Of a stretch of 64,000 bases of DNA, positions 34,219 to 43,048 are shown piece by piece. How positions within the stretch are numbered: the stretch's first letter is position 1; each line of letters begins with the position of its first letter. The notes under the pieces were generated by a model that was given only the letters and a program-made list of their open reading frames with translations, was not told the DNA's origin and made no database searches. The translations under genes and the position numbers were made by a program. Origin of the DNA: Candidatus Woesearchaeota archaeon (lineage in GTDB: Archaea; Nanoarchaeota; Nanoarchaeia; Woesearchaeales; JAGVZT01); the NCBI GenBank assembly GCA_017608295.1, contig JAFCGF010000002.1, forward strand, positions 1 to 64,000, written 5' to 3'.

Positions 34219-36123
34219 ATGGCAGATATCATACAGGAAGTCATGAAGCATCTTCCTGAAGACAAAATCAGCGAGGTATGCTTTGAGGGCGCAAATATAG
34301 TTTTGTACACTAAAAGCAAGTCATTCTTCCTCAATAATGAGGGCATCATCAAGAATGTTGTCAACAAGCTCAAGAAGCGTGTTGAGCTCAGGCCAGACCC
34401 TGCGATTGCCATGGCGGAAGATGAGGCAAAGGACACCATCCTGAACATCATACCTGAAAAGGCAGGAGTTGATACCATCATCTTTGACCATGAAAGGTCA
34501 AGGGTCATCATCGAGGCAGAGAAGCCGGGGCTTGCCATAGGAAAGCAGGGCAGTATCCTCAGGGAAATCCGGCAGAAGGCACTCTGGGTTCCCCTTGTCA
34601 AGAGGAAGCCGGCACTCAAATCCAAGCTCATCGACAATATCCGCGGCGTGCTCTACCAGAACTCGGAATATCGAAGGAAGTTCCTCAACAAGACAGGCCA
34701 CAGGATATATGATGGCTGGATACGGGAGAAGAAGAACGAATGGATTCGCATTACGTACCTTGGCTCAGGAAGGCAGGTCGGCAGAAGCTGCCTCTTCCTC
34801 CAGACTCCAGAGTCTCGCGTGCTGCTGGACTGCGGCGTCAACCTCGCGGCAAACGACGAGAGCGCCTACCCTTATCTTGACGCGCCGGAGTTCAACATTA
34901 AGGAGCTTGATGCTGTCATCATCTCGCACGCTCACCTTGACCACTCAGGCTTCACCCCGTACCTGTTCAAGTATGGCTACCGCGGCCCAGTGTACTGTAC
35001 AGCCCCCACGAGGGATGTCTCCGCGCTGCTTCTCCTTGACTTCCTGAAGATTATGCGGGGAGAGCGGAAGAAGGAGCCCATCTTCGAGGCAGAGGATATC
35101 AAAGAAGTGGTGAAGCACACCATCACTCTCGATTATGGGGAAGTGACTGACATCACTCCTGATGTGCGCATCACACTCTACAACTCAGGACACATCCTCG
35201 GCGGGGCGATGGTGCATATGCACGTGGGCAACGGGCTCCACAACATCCTCTACACAGGCGATCTGAAATATGCCCGGACCAACCTGCTCGACCCTGCGGT
35301 CACTAATTTCCCCAGGCTCGAGACTCTGCTTATTGAAGGAACGTACGGAGGCAGCGACAACAGCCTCCCGCCGATGCGGGAAGCGCAGCGGCAGCTATTC
35401 ACCACGATAAACGATACACTCAAGCGTGGCGGAAAATGCCTTATTCCAGTGCTCGGCTCTGGCCGTGCGCAGGAAGTGATGCTCATCATCCACAACGCCA
35501 TCCTGGCAGGCAAGATCAAGAAGGTGCCGGTCTTCATCGATGGTATGGTGTGGGACATCACCGCCATCCATACTGCCTATCCTGAGTTCCTGAACAGCCG
35601 CGTGCGCAGGATGATTTTCCACAGGGACGACAACCCATTCTGCTCAGACACATTCTCCAGGGTGGGCTCCAAAAAAGAGCGCATGCAGGTAATTGAAGAG
35701 ACTGGGCCGTGTATCGTCCTTGCGACAAGCGGCATGCTCGTCGGCGGCCCATCAGTTGAGTACCTGCGGCAGCTGAGCGATAATCCAAAGAACACCCTCA
35801 TCTTCGTGAGCTACCAGGCAGAAGGAAGTTTAGGGGCGCGTATCCAGCGCGGTGTGCGTGAAGTAACTATGGTCCAGCCCGGCAAGATGAGCCAGGAGAT
35901 GCTCCAGATAAAGATGGAAATCGCGGTCATAGAGGGCATGTCAGGGCATTCAGACAGACAACAGCTTCTCAACTTTGTGTACAGGTGCAATCCAAAGCCA
36001 AAGCGGGTCCTCATCAATCACGGCGAGATATCCCGTTGCCTTGATCTGGCTAGCACAATACACAAGAGTCACAGGATAGAGACCTCTGTCCCGAGAAATC
36101 TTGAGTGTGAGCGCATCAGGTAA
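34219..36123 (+). CDS. aCPSF1: KH-MBL-beta-CASP ribonuclease
   Basis: 634 residues, the expected length. Two KH-like modules at the N-terminus (second one with IGKQGS at 107-112), then a metallo-beta-lactamase fold (HAHLDHSG from residue 237) with an inserted beta-CASP domain (LGSGRAQEVM, SGMLVGGPS) and the C-terminal His motif (NHGE). This archaeal CPSF73-like enzyme cleaves RNA at U-rich sites and terminates transcription genome-wide. It follows psmB by 78 bases. The U-rich tracts found at gene ends here fit its activity. Confidence 0.94.
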   Translation: MADIIQEVMKHLPEDKISEVCFEGANIVLYTKSKSFFLNNEGIIKNVVNKLKKRVELRPDPAIAMAEDEAKDTILNIIPEKAGVDTIIFDHERSRVIIEAEKPGLAIGKQGSILREIRQKALWVPLVKRKPALKSKLIDNIRGVLYQNSEYRRKFLNKTGHRIYDGWIREKKNEWIRITYLGSGRQVGRSCLFLQTPESRVLLDCGVNLAANDESAYPYLDAPEFNIKELDAVIISHAHLDHSGFTPYLFKYGYRGPVYCTAPTRDVSALLLLDFLKIMRGERKKEPIFEAEDIKEVVKHTITLDYGEVTDITPDVRITLYNSGHILGGAMVHMHVGNGLHNILYTGDLKYARTNLLDPAVTNFPRLETLLIEGTYGGSDNSLPPMREAQRQLFTTINDTLKRGGKCLIPVLGSGRAQEVMLIIHNAILAGKIKKVPVFIDGMVWDITAIHTAYPEFLNSRVRRMIFHRDDNPFCSDTFSRVGSKKERMQVIEETGPCIVLATSGMLVGGPSVEYLRQLSDNPKNTLIFVSYQAEGSLGARIQRGVREVTMVQPGKMSQEMLQIKMEIAVIEGMSGHSDRQQLLNFVYRCNPKPKRVLINHGEISRCLDLASTIHKSHRIETSVPRNLECERIR

Positions 36124-36128
36124 ACGTA

Positions 36129-36399
36129 TCAGTGAAGAATTCTGAAATCTCCCCGCGGATAGCTCTCGTCTTCTGCCAGTTCTGAGACCTTCACGTCATC
36201 CACGTTGGAGCTGGGGCTCCCCTCTTTACAGAACTCAAGGAAGGCTCCTATCTTCTTTGGTGTGCCTATTGCAACAACTTCCACAGTAGCATCTGAAAGG
36301 TTCCGCACATACCCGCGGATGCCATGCTCGTCAGCGTACTGCTTCACATGCACCCTGAAGAACACCCCTGCACTCTTCCAGATACAATTATGCGGACAG
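36129..36399 (-). pseudogene. acyP: Acylphosphatase gene with a one-base frameshift
   Basis: Two frames together make a normal acylphosphatase of about 90 residues. From the ATG at 36399 one frame reads MERAVRIIVSGRVQG and then ends after six wrong codons. The other frame continues from VFFRVHVKQYADEHG through GYVRNLSDATVEVVAIG to the stop at 36129. They meet in a G run (CCCC at 36365-36368 on the plus strand); one extra G would restore GRVQGVFFR with the catalytic Arg, and Asn follows in YVRN. It is either a true mutation or a homopolymer sequencing error. Confidence 0.85.
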
Positions 36400-36461
36400 C
36401 GCGTTCCATGATGCCCGGGAGAAGGATAAGTTATTTAAACATTTAGCGCACGGAAACGGGT

Positions 36462-37034
36462 ATGGAAGTGCTTACAAAGGAAGAGCTCCTGCGGCAAAAG
36501 AAACGAATCCTCGGTATGATGAGGGAAGGAAAGCTGTTCATCCACCCGACAGACACCATTTATGGGATTGGATGCGACGCAACAAACAGTGAAGCGGTGA
36601 GCGCAGTCCGCAAGGTCAAAGACAGATGGCACAATCCTATGTCCATCCTCGCGCCCTCAAAAGAGTGGATACGTGAGAACTGCGTGTTCACATCTTCTGC
36701 TGAGGAATGGCTGGAAAAGCTCCCAGGGCCATACACACTCATCCTCAAACTCAAGAAAGAAAATGCTGTCGCGGAAGAGGTCAACCTTGGGAGCGGCACT
36801 ATTGGGGTGCGGATTCCTGACCACTGGTTCTCAGAGATTGTAGGAGAGCTTAACATTCCTATCGTAACAACAAGCGCGAATATCCACGGCCATGAGTTCA
36901 TGACCTCCCTGGAAGACCTACACTCCACAATCAAAGGAAAGATGCGATTCGCCCTCTATGAAGGGGAGAAGCGGGGTAAGCCGAGCCGCCTTGTGGATTT
37001 GACAGGAAGTGACGGGAAAATCATCGAGCGCTGA
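36462..37034 (+). CDS. tsaC: Sua5/YrdC-family threonylcarbamoyl-AMP synthase-like protein
   Basis: 190 residues, a single YrdC domain without the C-terminal Sua5 extension. Motifs: PTDTIYGIGCDA, VRKVKDRWHNPMSILAPS (family KxR...P consensus), GVRIPDHW and TTSANIHG. It would make threonylcarbamoyl-AMP for the t6A37 modification of tRNA, used by KEOPS (Pcc1 at 26.3 kb). The second basic residue of KxR motif is partly changed (KDRWH), so a divergent YciO-like role is possible. A TTATTTAAAC box lies about 30 bases upstream, suggesting a leaderless mRNA. Confidence 0.82.
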   Translation: MEVLTKEELLRQKKRILGMMREGKLFIHPTDTIYGIGCDATNSEAVSAVRKVKDRWHNPMSILAPSKEWIRENCVFTSSAEEWLEKLPGPYTLILKLKKENAVAEEVNLGSGTIGVRIPDHWFSEIVGELNIPIVTTSANIHGHEFMTSLEDLHSTIKGKMRFALYEGEKRGKPSRLVDLTGSDGKIIER

Positions 37035-37067
37035 GATAACCTTAGCTTAACCATCAAAGAGTAGTAA

Positions 37068-37078
37068 TATTTATATAG
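37068..37078 (+). promoter_or_regulatory. TATA box
   Basis: TATTTATATAG centred about 35 bases before the ATG at 37108, predicting initiation near 37099 and supporting this ATG over the internal one that precedes KILAFSDIHGD. Confidence 0.5.
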
Positions 37079-37107
37079 TTCTAGGGAAAATTAACCCATA
37101 TAGGCCC

Positions 37108-37776
37108 ATGAGTGCAAAGCCAAGCAGCAGGAAAGGTAAAGACTTAAAAAAAGAGTCCAAGTCCAAAAAAGGTATGAAAATCCTTGCTTTCAGCGACATC
37201 CATGGAGACAAGAGTCTCGCGGAGAAACTTGCCAAGCAGGCGGCAGATGAGGATGTGGACCTTGTCATCCTCTGCGGTGATATCACTCAGATGGAACAAG
37301 GGACTGAAGGCATCATCGGGCCATTCGCAGCCCGGAAAAAGAAAGTCCTTCTTGTGCCTGGGAATCACGAGACAGTCGCGACTGCAGATTTTCTCGCACA
37401 GCTCTACGGCATGACCAACCTACACGGCTATTCAGTATTGTATAAGGACATTGGGCTGTTTGGGTGCGGCGGGGCTGACATGGGCCCATTTCCCACCGAT
37501 GATAATGAGATATTCGACCTTCTCAAGAAGGGTCATGAACAGGTCAAGAGTGCGAAGAAGAAAATCATGGTTACGCATGTGCATCCTAAAGACACGATTA
37601 TTGAGCGCTTCAGCAATTTTTTCCAGGGAAGCGACGCTGTCCGCAAGGCTCTCGACGAGTTCAAGCCAGATATTGTGCTATGCGGGCATGTGCACGAGGC
37701 AGAAGGCATCGAGGAGATGGTGGACGGCACCCGCGTCATCAATGTCGGGAAGAAAGGAAAAATCATAACACTCTGA
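37108..37776 (+). CDS. Calcineurin-like metallophosphoesterase
   Basis: 222 residues. After a Lys/Ser-rich leader of 22 residues comes the dimetal core: FSDIHGD, LCGDI, PGNHE, VTHVHP and LCGHVHEAEG, in the proper order. Such small enzymes hydrolyse phosphodiesters or nucleotides. The basic N-terminal tail is unusual and starts at an ATG placed well for the TATA box. It opens a short rightward run with two small membrane proteins. Substrate unknown. Confidence 0.88.
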   Translation: MSAKPSSRKGKDLKKESKSKKGMKILAFSDIHGDKSLAEKLAKQAADEDVDLVILCGDITQMEQGTEGIIGPFAARKKKVLLVPGNHETVATADFLAQLYGMTNLHGYSVLYKDIGLFGCGGADMGPFPTDDNEIFDLLKKGHEQVKSAKKKIMVTHVHPKDTIIERFSNFFQGSDAVRKALDEFKPDIVLCGHVHEAEGIEEMVDGTRVINVGKKGKIITL

Positions 37777-37789
37777 ATGGTGAAACCAA

Positions 37790-38119
37790 GTGGTAAAAAT
37801 CATCCCATTAGGTGGAGAAAACATCTTCAAAGTACTGCTCACACCCCTCCAGCGCACCCCTGAGGTTATATTAGGGAGAAAAAAGGAGTTCCTGGCCCTC
37901 GCAGGTGCAGGGGTAGCATTCCTCTTCACCTTCAAGCTACTCATGTGGAACATCATCCCGAAAATTTTTCAGGTGCTCCTCGTCGGGATTGTCGCTGGGC
38001 TACTGAGCATGGCCATGTTCCCGCTCATCAAGATGCAGAATGAGAATGCAAAAGGAAAGAACATCCTAGGCATCATGGCGACTCTCTTCGTGCTACTCCT
38101 GATTTTGCTGGTACTCTGA
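37790..38119 (+). CDS. Small membrane protein of unknown function
   Basis: 109 residues with three hydrophobic segments (about residues 33-52, 57-77 and 91-108) after a 30-residue cytosolic start. GTG start preceded by GGTGA. No family recognised. Lies 13 bases after the phosphoesterase and two bases before another small membrane protein, so the three are probably one transcript. Confidence 0.6.
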   Translation: MVKIIPLGGENIFKVLLTPLQRTPEVILGRKKEFLALAGAGVAFLFTFKLLMWNIIPKIFQVLLVGIVAGLLSMAMFPLIKMQNENAKGKNILGIMATLFVLLLILLVL

Positions 38120-38121
38120 AT

Positions 38122-38394
38122 ATGGGATTGACAAGGCTACTTGGAGTGGGGGATTTATTGGCAGCTATCATTCTACTCCTTGTCGGAGGAGTGCCCGCCG
38201 GCCTCGCTAGGGGGTTTGCATTCTACCTCATCGCAAAGGGCGGCATCTTCGCAGTTATGGGAGACAAAATCAGTATTCTCGACATCCTCTGCGGGTGCTA
38301 TTTGCTTGCTGCTGCCTATGGCTTCTCAGTCACCCTCATCAGCGTGATTGCAGCGCTCTTCCTCGTCCAGAAGGCAGTGTTCAGTTTTTTCTAG
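38122..38394 (+). CDS. Small membrane protein of unknown function
   Basis: 90 residues, very hydrophobic, three to four membrane helices with Gly-rich turns (GVGDLLAAIILLLVGG). Directly follows the preceding membrane gene. Converges on the acidic protein at 38401. No function can be named. Confidence 0.6.
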   Translation: MGLTRLLGVGDLLAAIILLLVGGVPAGLARGFAFYLIAKGGIFAVMGDKISILDILCGCYLLAAAYGFSVTLISVIAALFLVQKAVFSFF

Positions 38395-38400
38395 CACGTG

Positions 38401-38697
38401 TTAATACGGCTCTATCTCAGGAACCTCATCATCATAATGCTTGAGATCCGAATCATCATCATCATCCTTAAACGCTCCCTGTGCTGGTGCGTCGAACATG
38501 CTGAACAGGCTTCGCGAACGTTGAGGCTGCGCCACCTCTTCCTCTTCTGGGGACGATTGAACAGCTTGCAGCCCTGCCATCAGGCCACCGCTTTCATTGT
38601 CTCCCCTCTTCCTGTGCCCGAGTAGCGATTCAATCAGCCGAAGCGCAGCATGCAGTTCCTTTTCAGAATCCCTCTCAGTGTCAATCTCGATTTTCAT
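38401..38697 (-). CDS. Small acidic protein of unknown function
   Basis: 98 residues. The start MKIEIDTERDSEKELHAALRLIESLLGHR suggests an ordered N-terminal helix region; the rest is disordered and acidic with a run of five Asp. Its start overlaps the stop of the geranylgeranyl reductase gene (ATGA), so it is translated from the same mRNA. I do not recognise it. Confidence 0.6.
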   Translation of the reverse strand: MKIEIDTERDSEKELHAALRLIESLLGHRKRGDNESGGLMAGLQAVQSSPEEEEVAQPQRSRSLFSMFDAPAQGAFKDDDDDSDLKHYDDEVPEIEPY

Positions 38698-39824
38698 GAT
38701 GCATCACCTGTACGGAACACGTTCTCAACTTTGCTCTTACGGAGCAGCACGCGCGCGTATGCAGCAAGCCGGGGCTCGCTGAACATGAGCCGGAAGAGGT
38801 ATCTCGTGGGATAATCCCTCTCGAACTCTTCCAGCACGCGCCGATTGCGTTCCTTAGTGAATACTGAGATAAGCGCATTATAATCTTTTTCGGTAAAACG
38901 GTCCATCACGCGGCGCATGAGGAGGTGTAGGTAGAGATCCTTGCCTATGCGGGCCTTCCACCGCTTTTGATAATCCCCTGCAGAGATTATACTCTCGGCA
39001 AGCTCTTCTGCAGCGACCATACCCTGGATGATGCCGCCTGCTGTTGTGGCTTTTACCATGCCTGCTGCGTCGCCAAGAAGATATGTATTGCCGTTCTGCG
39101 TGGGAAGCCGAGGGTCATACACCGGAATCAGGCCTGCTTGACGAGACCTGACCTTTCGCTTGTAGGTTCTACCCAGCCGCTTTTTCAGGAATGCCTGAAA
39201 CAGCTCATTCGCGTTTGTTCTCGCACATAGGCCTATTCTCGCCTTCTCCTGAGACTCAGGCACGACCCATGCGAAGTCCCCTATGCCAGTGTGAAACTCA
39301 ACGATATTTTCAATATCAGCCTTCACAACTGCTTGCACTCCCATGAAGTACTGCCGCCTGCCATACAGCCCTGCGGATTTCGCCACACCAGAATCAGGGC
39401 CGTCTGCCCCTATAATGACATCAGCTTGGAGTCGTTTCTTCTTTCCCTTTGCCTTGAATTGCAGTGAGTTTCCTGTGTGCGAGAGGTATCTGTGCTCGAG
39501 GTGGAAATGCGCCCCTGCCTTCTTCGCACGCTGAGCAAGGAACCTGTCAAAGCGCGTGCGGCACATGATGATATTCTTATCTGAAAAATGGAAACCTGCA
39601 TATTTTCCATCTGGAGAAAATATACGTGCCTCGCGTGTCTCGTTCACCACATACTTCTTTGTCGGTGCGAGCTCAGAAATTCTCGAAGTCACGATGCCGG
39701 TGCACCGAATGGGCTTGCCTATAGTCTTATGTTCCTCAAAGACGTGCACCTCCTTTCCCGCCTTTGCGAGATGATAGGCCACAGTTGAGCCTGCCGGACC
39801 TGCACCGATGACCGCAATTCTCAT
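38694..39824 (-). CDS. Geranylgeranyl reductase family flavoprotein
   Basis: 376 residues. FAD fold opens with VIGAGPAGSTVAYHLAKAG; the family motif (GKPIRCTGIV) follows near residue 40; VIGADGPDS and YLLGDAAGMVKATTAGGI are the second and third FAD motifs. In archaea this enzyme saturates the isoprenoid chains of digeranylgeranylglycerophospholipids. A minus-strand TTTAAATA box about 28 bases before the ATG suggests a leaderless mRNA. Confidence 0.9.
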   Translation of the reverse strand: MRIAVIGAGPAGSTVAYHLAKAGKEVHVFEEHKTIGKPIRCTGIVTSRISELAPTKKYVVNETREARIFSPDGKYAGFHFSDKNIIMCRTRFDRFLAQRAKKAGAHFHLEHRYLSHTGNSLQFKAKGKKKRLQADVIIGADGPDSGVAKSAGLYGRRQYFMGVQAVVKADIENIVEFHTGIGDFAWVVPESQEKARIGLCARTNANELFQAFLKKRLGRTYKRKVRSRQAGLIPVYDPRLPTQNGNTYLLGDAAGMVKATTAGGIIQGMVAAEELAESIISAGDYQKRWKARIGKDLYLHLLMRRVMDRFTEKDYNALISVFTKERNRRVLEEFERDYPTRYLFRLMFSEPRLAAYARVLLRKSKVENVFRTGDAS

Positions 39825-40024
39825 TTTTCCGGTGCCAATGAAATCGCCGAGCTATTTAAACGTAGCGGGGAAACCGCAGATAGCTCCGCTAAGGAAGATA
39901 TTTTCCGGCAAGTGCAACGGTTTCTGTTCCGAAGGTTTTTAATAGATGTTGGAAGTATCTCCAGCAGAAACAAACCACATAAATAATGTTTTTTGCAACG
40001 GAAAAGTAGTAAAAAAGCGAAAAA

Positions 40025-40034
40025 TTTATAAAGA
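40025..40034 (+). promoter_or_regulatory. TATA box at the left edge of the pilus region
   Basis: ATTTATAAAG predicts initiation near 40056. The leader carries GGAGGTCACG just before the ATG at 40090. The rest of the spacer 39825-40024 has no ORF or strong repeat. Confidence 0.5.
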
Positions 40035-40089
40035 AAAACCCCCTTTAGAATAGAATATGCTATCCATAAGAATGATACGGGAGGTCACG

Positions 40090-41493
40090 ATGAGAAAGAA
40101 ACTAGTTTTAGGAATCCTAGCACTACTCGCATTTCTGCTCACAGTCACGAGCGCGCTTGGTCTCGGCACATTGCCTGTGCGCATCACTGAGGCTACCATC
40201 AACAATGATTTTGTCGAGCCGGACTACAATTCATCCATCATCCTCGAGGCAGGGGATCATGCGACACTCAAAGTCGATTTCTGGTCCACAAAATACCTCG
40301 ACGATGTCCGTATCGAAGCATTTCTCGCCGGAGCCTCCTCAACTCCCGTTGACAGGAGGACCGCAGTCGTGACCATGGATGCGATGGAGGAATCAGTCAT
40401 CTATACACGGCGCCTCTCAGTCCTCATTCCTGAAGATATCAGCCCAGGTGATTATACCATCGTGCTTTCCTTTTCAGATGATGAAAGCTCTCTCGTGCGC
40501 GAGTATGAGGTTGAGGTTGAAAGGCCGGAGCACGGCATCGCCGTGAGGGACATCTCCATCTCCCCTGAGGGTACAATCAAGGGAGGTCGCACCATCGCAG
40601 TGCGCACTGAAGTGTACAATTTTGGCAAGTATACTGAGACTGTCACCATAGGTGCAATCATTGAAGGGCTCAATCTGGAGAAACAGGTAACGTCAATGAG
40701 CGTGCCGAAATACACTGCCAAATACACCGATTCACTCTACTTCACACTACCCACTTGCACTCCCTCAGGCAGATATTCCCTTCGCGGAAGCATCGAATAT
40801 GACAATGGCCTGAGACGGGATGTATTCGTACATTCCTTCGATGTGTCTGACAATCCTGAGTGCGACCTCATCTCCTCGGGAGGCTTCTACGACGACGAGC
40901 AGGTCATCATAGGTCCTGTATGGGAGCGAACGGTCATCACTGTCCCTCCTCCACAGGATGCTCCCCGCGGCGGAGAAGAAGCCACGTACAACATCAAGAT
41001 TTCAAATGAGGGCAAATATGCCCGAAGTTATTACCTTGAGATTGAGGGCATTGAATGGGCATGGTCGTCCATCTCTCCCTCGAATCTCGTCGTGGTGGAG
41101 CCGGGAGACTCGATTACCATTTCCCTCGGCCTGCGCGCAAAAGACACTGCAATCTCAGGAACCCATATCTTCACTATCAATGTGATGTCGGGAAGCAAGC
41201 TGCTTGAGCAGATTAGCCTCGGCGCAAACGTTATCACTGATGGGCAAACCGGCGATTACGACCCGGGGATGGGGGGCGTGACCGCAAATGTCATCAAGCG
41301 TGCCCCTGGAGAGCGCGTCAATCTCAAGGCGATTGGCGAGGTCGGTGTGACGCTGCTCGTGACACTTATTGTCATCGGAGTGACTGTATTGTACTTCATC
41401 AGGATGGATGGTGAAGAGGAGCAGCCTAAGCCGCGGACAACGCACTATTACGACAACGTCTACAGCAGAGACATTTACAGCAAAGAAACCTGA
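40090..41493 (+). CDS. Secreted, membrane-anchored beta-domain surface protein
   Basis: About 467 residues from the ATG at 40090. A signal peptide (1-22) is followed by three to four beta-sandwich repeats of the CARDB/NEW3-like type (phrases such as GDYTIVLSFSDD, IAVRTEVYNFGKYTETVTIGA and ATYNIKISNEGKYARSYYLEI mark successive domains). A C-terminal membrane helix (about 417-437) and a short cytosolic tail follow. The S-layer-like or adhesin-like layout and the position next to the pilins suggest a surface partner of the pilus. A T-rich terminator follows at 41501. Confidence 0.75.
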   Translation: MRKKLVLGILALLAFLLTVTSALGLGTLPVRITEATINNDFVEPDYNSSIILEAGDHATLKVDFWSTKYLDDVRIEAFLAGASSTPVDRRTAVVTMDAMEESVIYTRRLSVLIPEDISPGDYTIVLSFSDDESSLVREYEVEVERPEHGIAVRDISISPEGTIKGGRTIAVRTEVYNFGKYTETVTIGAIIEGLNLEKQVTSMSVPKYTAKYTDSLYFTLPTCTPSGRYSLRGSIEYDNGLRRDVFVHSFDVSDNPECDLISSGGFYDDEQVIIGPVWERTVITVPPPQDAPRGGEEATYNIKISNEGKYARSYYLEIEGIEWAWSSISPSNLVVVEPGDSITISLGLRAKDTAISGTHIFTINVMSGSKLLEQISLGANVITDGQTGDYDPGMGGVTANVIKRAPGERVNLKAIGEVGVTLLVTLIVIGVTVLYFIRMDGEEEQPKPRTTHYYDNVYSRDIYSKET

Positions 41494-41500
41494 GTGCAGT

Positions 41501-41519
41501 AGTTTTCTTCATTTTTTCA
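41501..41519 (+). terminator. T-rich terminator
   Basis: TTTTCTTCATTTTTTC begins 9 bases after the stop of the surface protein. A weak hairpin GAGA-aataaa-TCTC and the repeat TAATTAA/TTAATTA follow in a very A/T-rich spacer. Confidence 0.5.
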
Positions 41520-41646
41520 CCAGAGAAATAAATCTCTCCCTAATATTTAATTAAGTGATTAGTTAATTACATAAATAGATTAAATAAATTAAGTAAAGAA
41601 ATTAAATAATGAGTAAAATATCACTTTCCAAAAGCGCAGCCCGTAA

Positions 41647-41657
41647 CTTATTTAAAG
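41647..41657 (+). promoter_or_regulatory. TATA-like box of the pilin operon
   Basis: CTTATTTAAAG is placed to start transcription near 41678, just before the GGAGG ribosome site at 41684-41688. This argues that the first pilin starts at 41690/41693 and not at 41609. Confidence 0.5.
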
Positions 41658-41692
41658 AAGGGAAGCGCAGAGCCTTTGAGGTAGGAGGAATG

Positions 41693-42103
41693 ATGTTACG
41701 CAAAGCACAGGTCGGCATAGAATACATGATGATTTTCGGGTTCGCCTTAGTAATAGTGCTGCCATTCATCTACTACTTCTACGCCTATTCCCAGGGACCA
41801 GCACAGGATACGAGTGCAAGGCAGGCAGAGCTCATCGCAAGGCGTATTGTCGATAATGCGGAGACAGTATACTCTATCGGCGACGGCACCAAGACAACAT
41901 TCAGGGCATATATGCCTGATACGATTATCAGTGGAGATATTAGGGGTAATGAGGTTATCTTCCTGATGAGCACAAGCAGGGGCAACTCGGAAATAGCCTA
42001 CGCGTCAAGCGTCAATCTCACAGGTATTGCCCCAGACGCGGCGGGTACATACAACATCCACGTGGAGGCATTCAAGGGTTTTGTCAATGTCTCTTACACC
42101 TAA
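41693..42103 (+). CDS. Type IV pilin-like protein 1
   Basis: About 136 residues. Class III type signal MLRKAQ followed by the hydrophobic VGIEYMMIFGFALVIVLPFIYYF; Glu at +4 or so is typical of the pilin N-terminus. Cleavage by a PibD/EppA-like peptidase is expected between Gln/Ala and Val-Gly. The rest is a small beta-rich head with one sequon (NLT). A GGAGG site fixes the start. First of five signal-bearing genes in tandem. The next gene overlaps its end by 17 bases. Confidence 0.75.
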   Translation: MLRKAQVGIEYMMIFGFALVIVLPFIYYFYAYSQGPAQDTSARQAELIARRIVDNAETVYSIGDGTKTTFRAYMPDTIISGDIRGNEVIFLMSTSRGNSEIAYASSVNLTGIAPDAAGTYNIHVEAFKGFVNVSYT

Positions 42104-42500
42104 TTCAAGGAAGCGAAAAGGACAGGTGGCTCTTGAATTCGCCCTGTTTGTGATGGTGAGTTTTCTCTTCCTGACCATCTTCTTGTACGCTATCAAGACC
42201 CGTCTTGTAGAGCTGAATGCAGAAAAAGACGCGAAGGAAATCCGGGACCTCACGAACCGCGTTAGGGAGGAGATTTTCCTTGCCTCGATAGTACAGGATG
42301 GCTACAGTCGAGGATTTATTCTTCCGACACAGCTCAACAACAGGGATTACACACTCACTATTGATGCCCCAGGTGAGCACATCATAGGGCAATTAGGAAA
42401 CATTTCCTATACTACCCCAATTCCCGCAATCCTGGGCTCCGGACCGGCAATAGGCCATAATAACATCACCAAGACAGGAGGTGCCATCTATCTCAACTGA
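42087..42500 (+). CDS. Type IV pilin-like protein 2
   Basis: About 137 residues from the ATG at 42087, overlapping the first pilin by 17 bases. The signal is KRKGQVALEFALFVMVSFLFLTIFLYAI in concept: basic stretch, Gly, Gln, then a hydrophobic helix with Glu at +5 from Gly, as in pilins and TadE-like minor pilins. The head is short. Overlap with the next gene (20 bases) implies coupling. Confidence 0.75.
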   Translation: MSLTPNSRKRKGQVALEFALFVMVSFLFLTIFLYAIKTRLVELNAEKDAKEIRDLTNRVREEIFLASIVQDGYSRGFILPTQLNNRDYTLTIDAPGEHIIGQLGNISYTTPIPAILGSGPAIGHNNITKTGGAIYLN

Positions 42501-43032
42501 GCAGCACAGGAGAGGGCAGGTATGGGTGCCCGACATGATGGTATCCATGCTATTCCTGACCCTGCTCATCATCCTGTACGCGCAGTTCACTACAAATCTC
42601 TCAGCAGAGAATAAGGTTCTCCTCGAAAAGGTGGTCTTCGATGCGGAGATGATAAGCGAAACCCTTATTTCGGGGGGCTATCCTGATGACTGGAATGCGG
42701 ACAATGTCCAGCGCCTTGGCCTCACTGACAATAATTACAGGCTCAATACCACAAAACTAGGATATGTCGCAAACCTCTCATATTTTGACAGGAAGTACTT
42801 ATTTGGGACAACTTTTGATTATTACATCGCCCTGCAGTACATGGACGGCTCTCTCCTCAATATCACCAATATGAGCGGATTCACCACTTTGGACCTGAAC
42901 CCCGAGGGAGGAATAGGCCTATACGGTCTCGAAACAATGGGCTCCACAAATCCTGACCACATGGTCAAGAAGGAGAGATATCTCATCTACAACAGCTCAA
43001 CAATCAAACTGCTCATCTTCCTTTGGACATGA
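42481..43032 (+). CDS. Type IV pilin-like protein 3
   Basis: 183 residues from the GTG at 42481. Signal region HRRGQVWVPDMMVSMLFL; here Asp replaces the usual Glu at +5/+6. The head domain has several N-glycosylation sequons (NTT, NLS, NIT, NMS, NSS). Probably a minor pilin. Overlaps neighbours on the left; 16 bases to the next gene. Confidence 0.7.
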   Translation: MPSISTEQHRRGQVWVPDMMVSMLFLTLLIILYAQFTTNLSAENKVLLEKVVFDAEMISETLISGGYPDDWNADNVQRLGLTDNNYRLNTTKLGYVANLSYFDRKYLFGTTFDYYIALQYMDGSLLNITNMSGFTTLDLNPEGGIGLYGLETMGSTNPDHMVKKERYLIYNSSTIKLLIFLWT

Positions 43033-43048
43033 TAATATACGCATCAAA

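Noticed and set aside
39825..40024. Small RNA between the reductase and the surface protein gene
   Set aside because: No convincing C/D or H/ACA boxes, stems or promoter-terminator pair could be seen.
41609..41692. 28 extra residues at the start of the first pilin
   Set aside because: They precede the likely TATA box and the ribosome site, and a pilin signal should begin close to the MLRKAQ segment.
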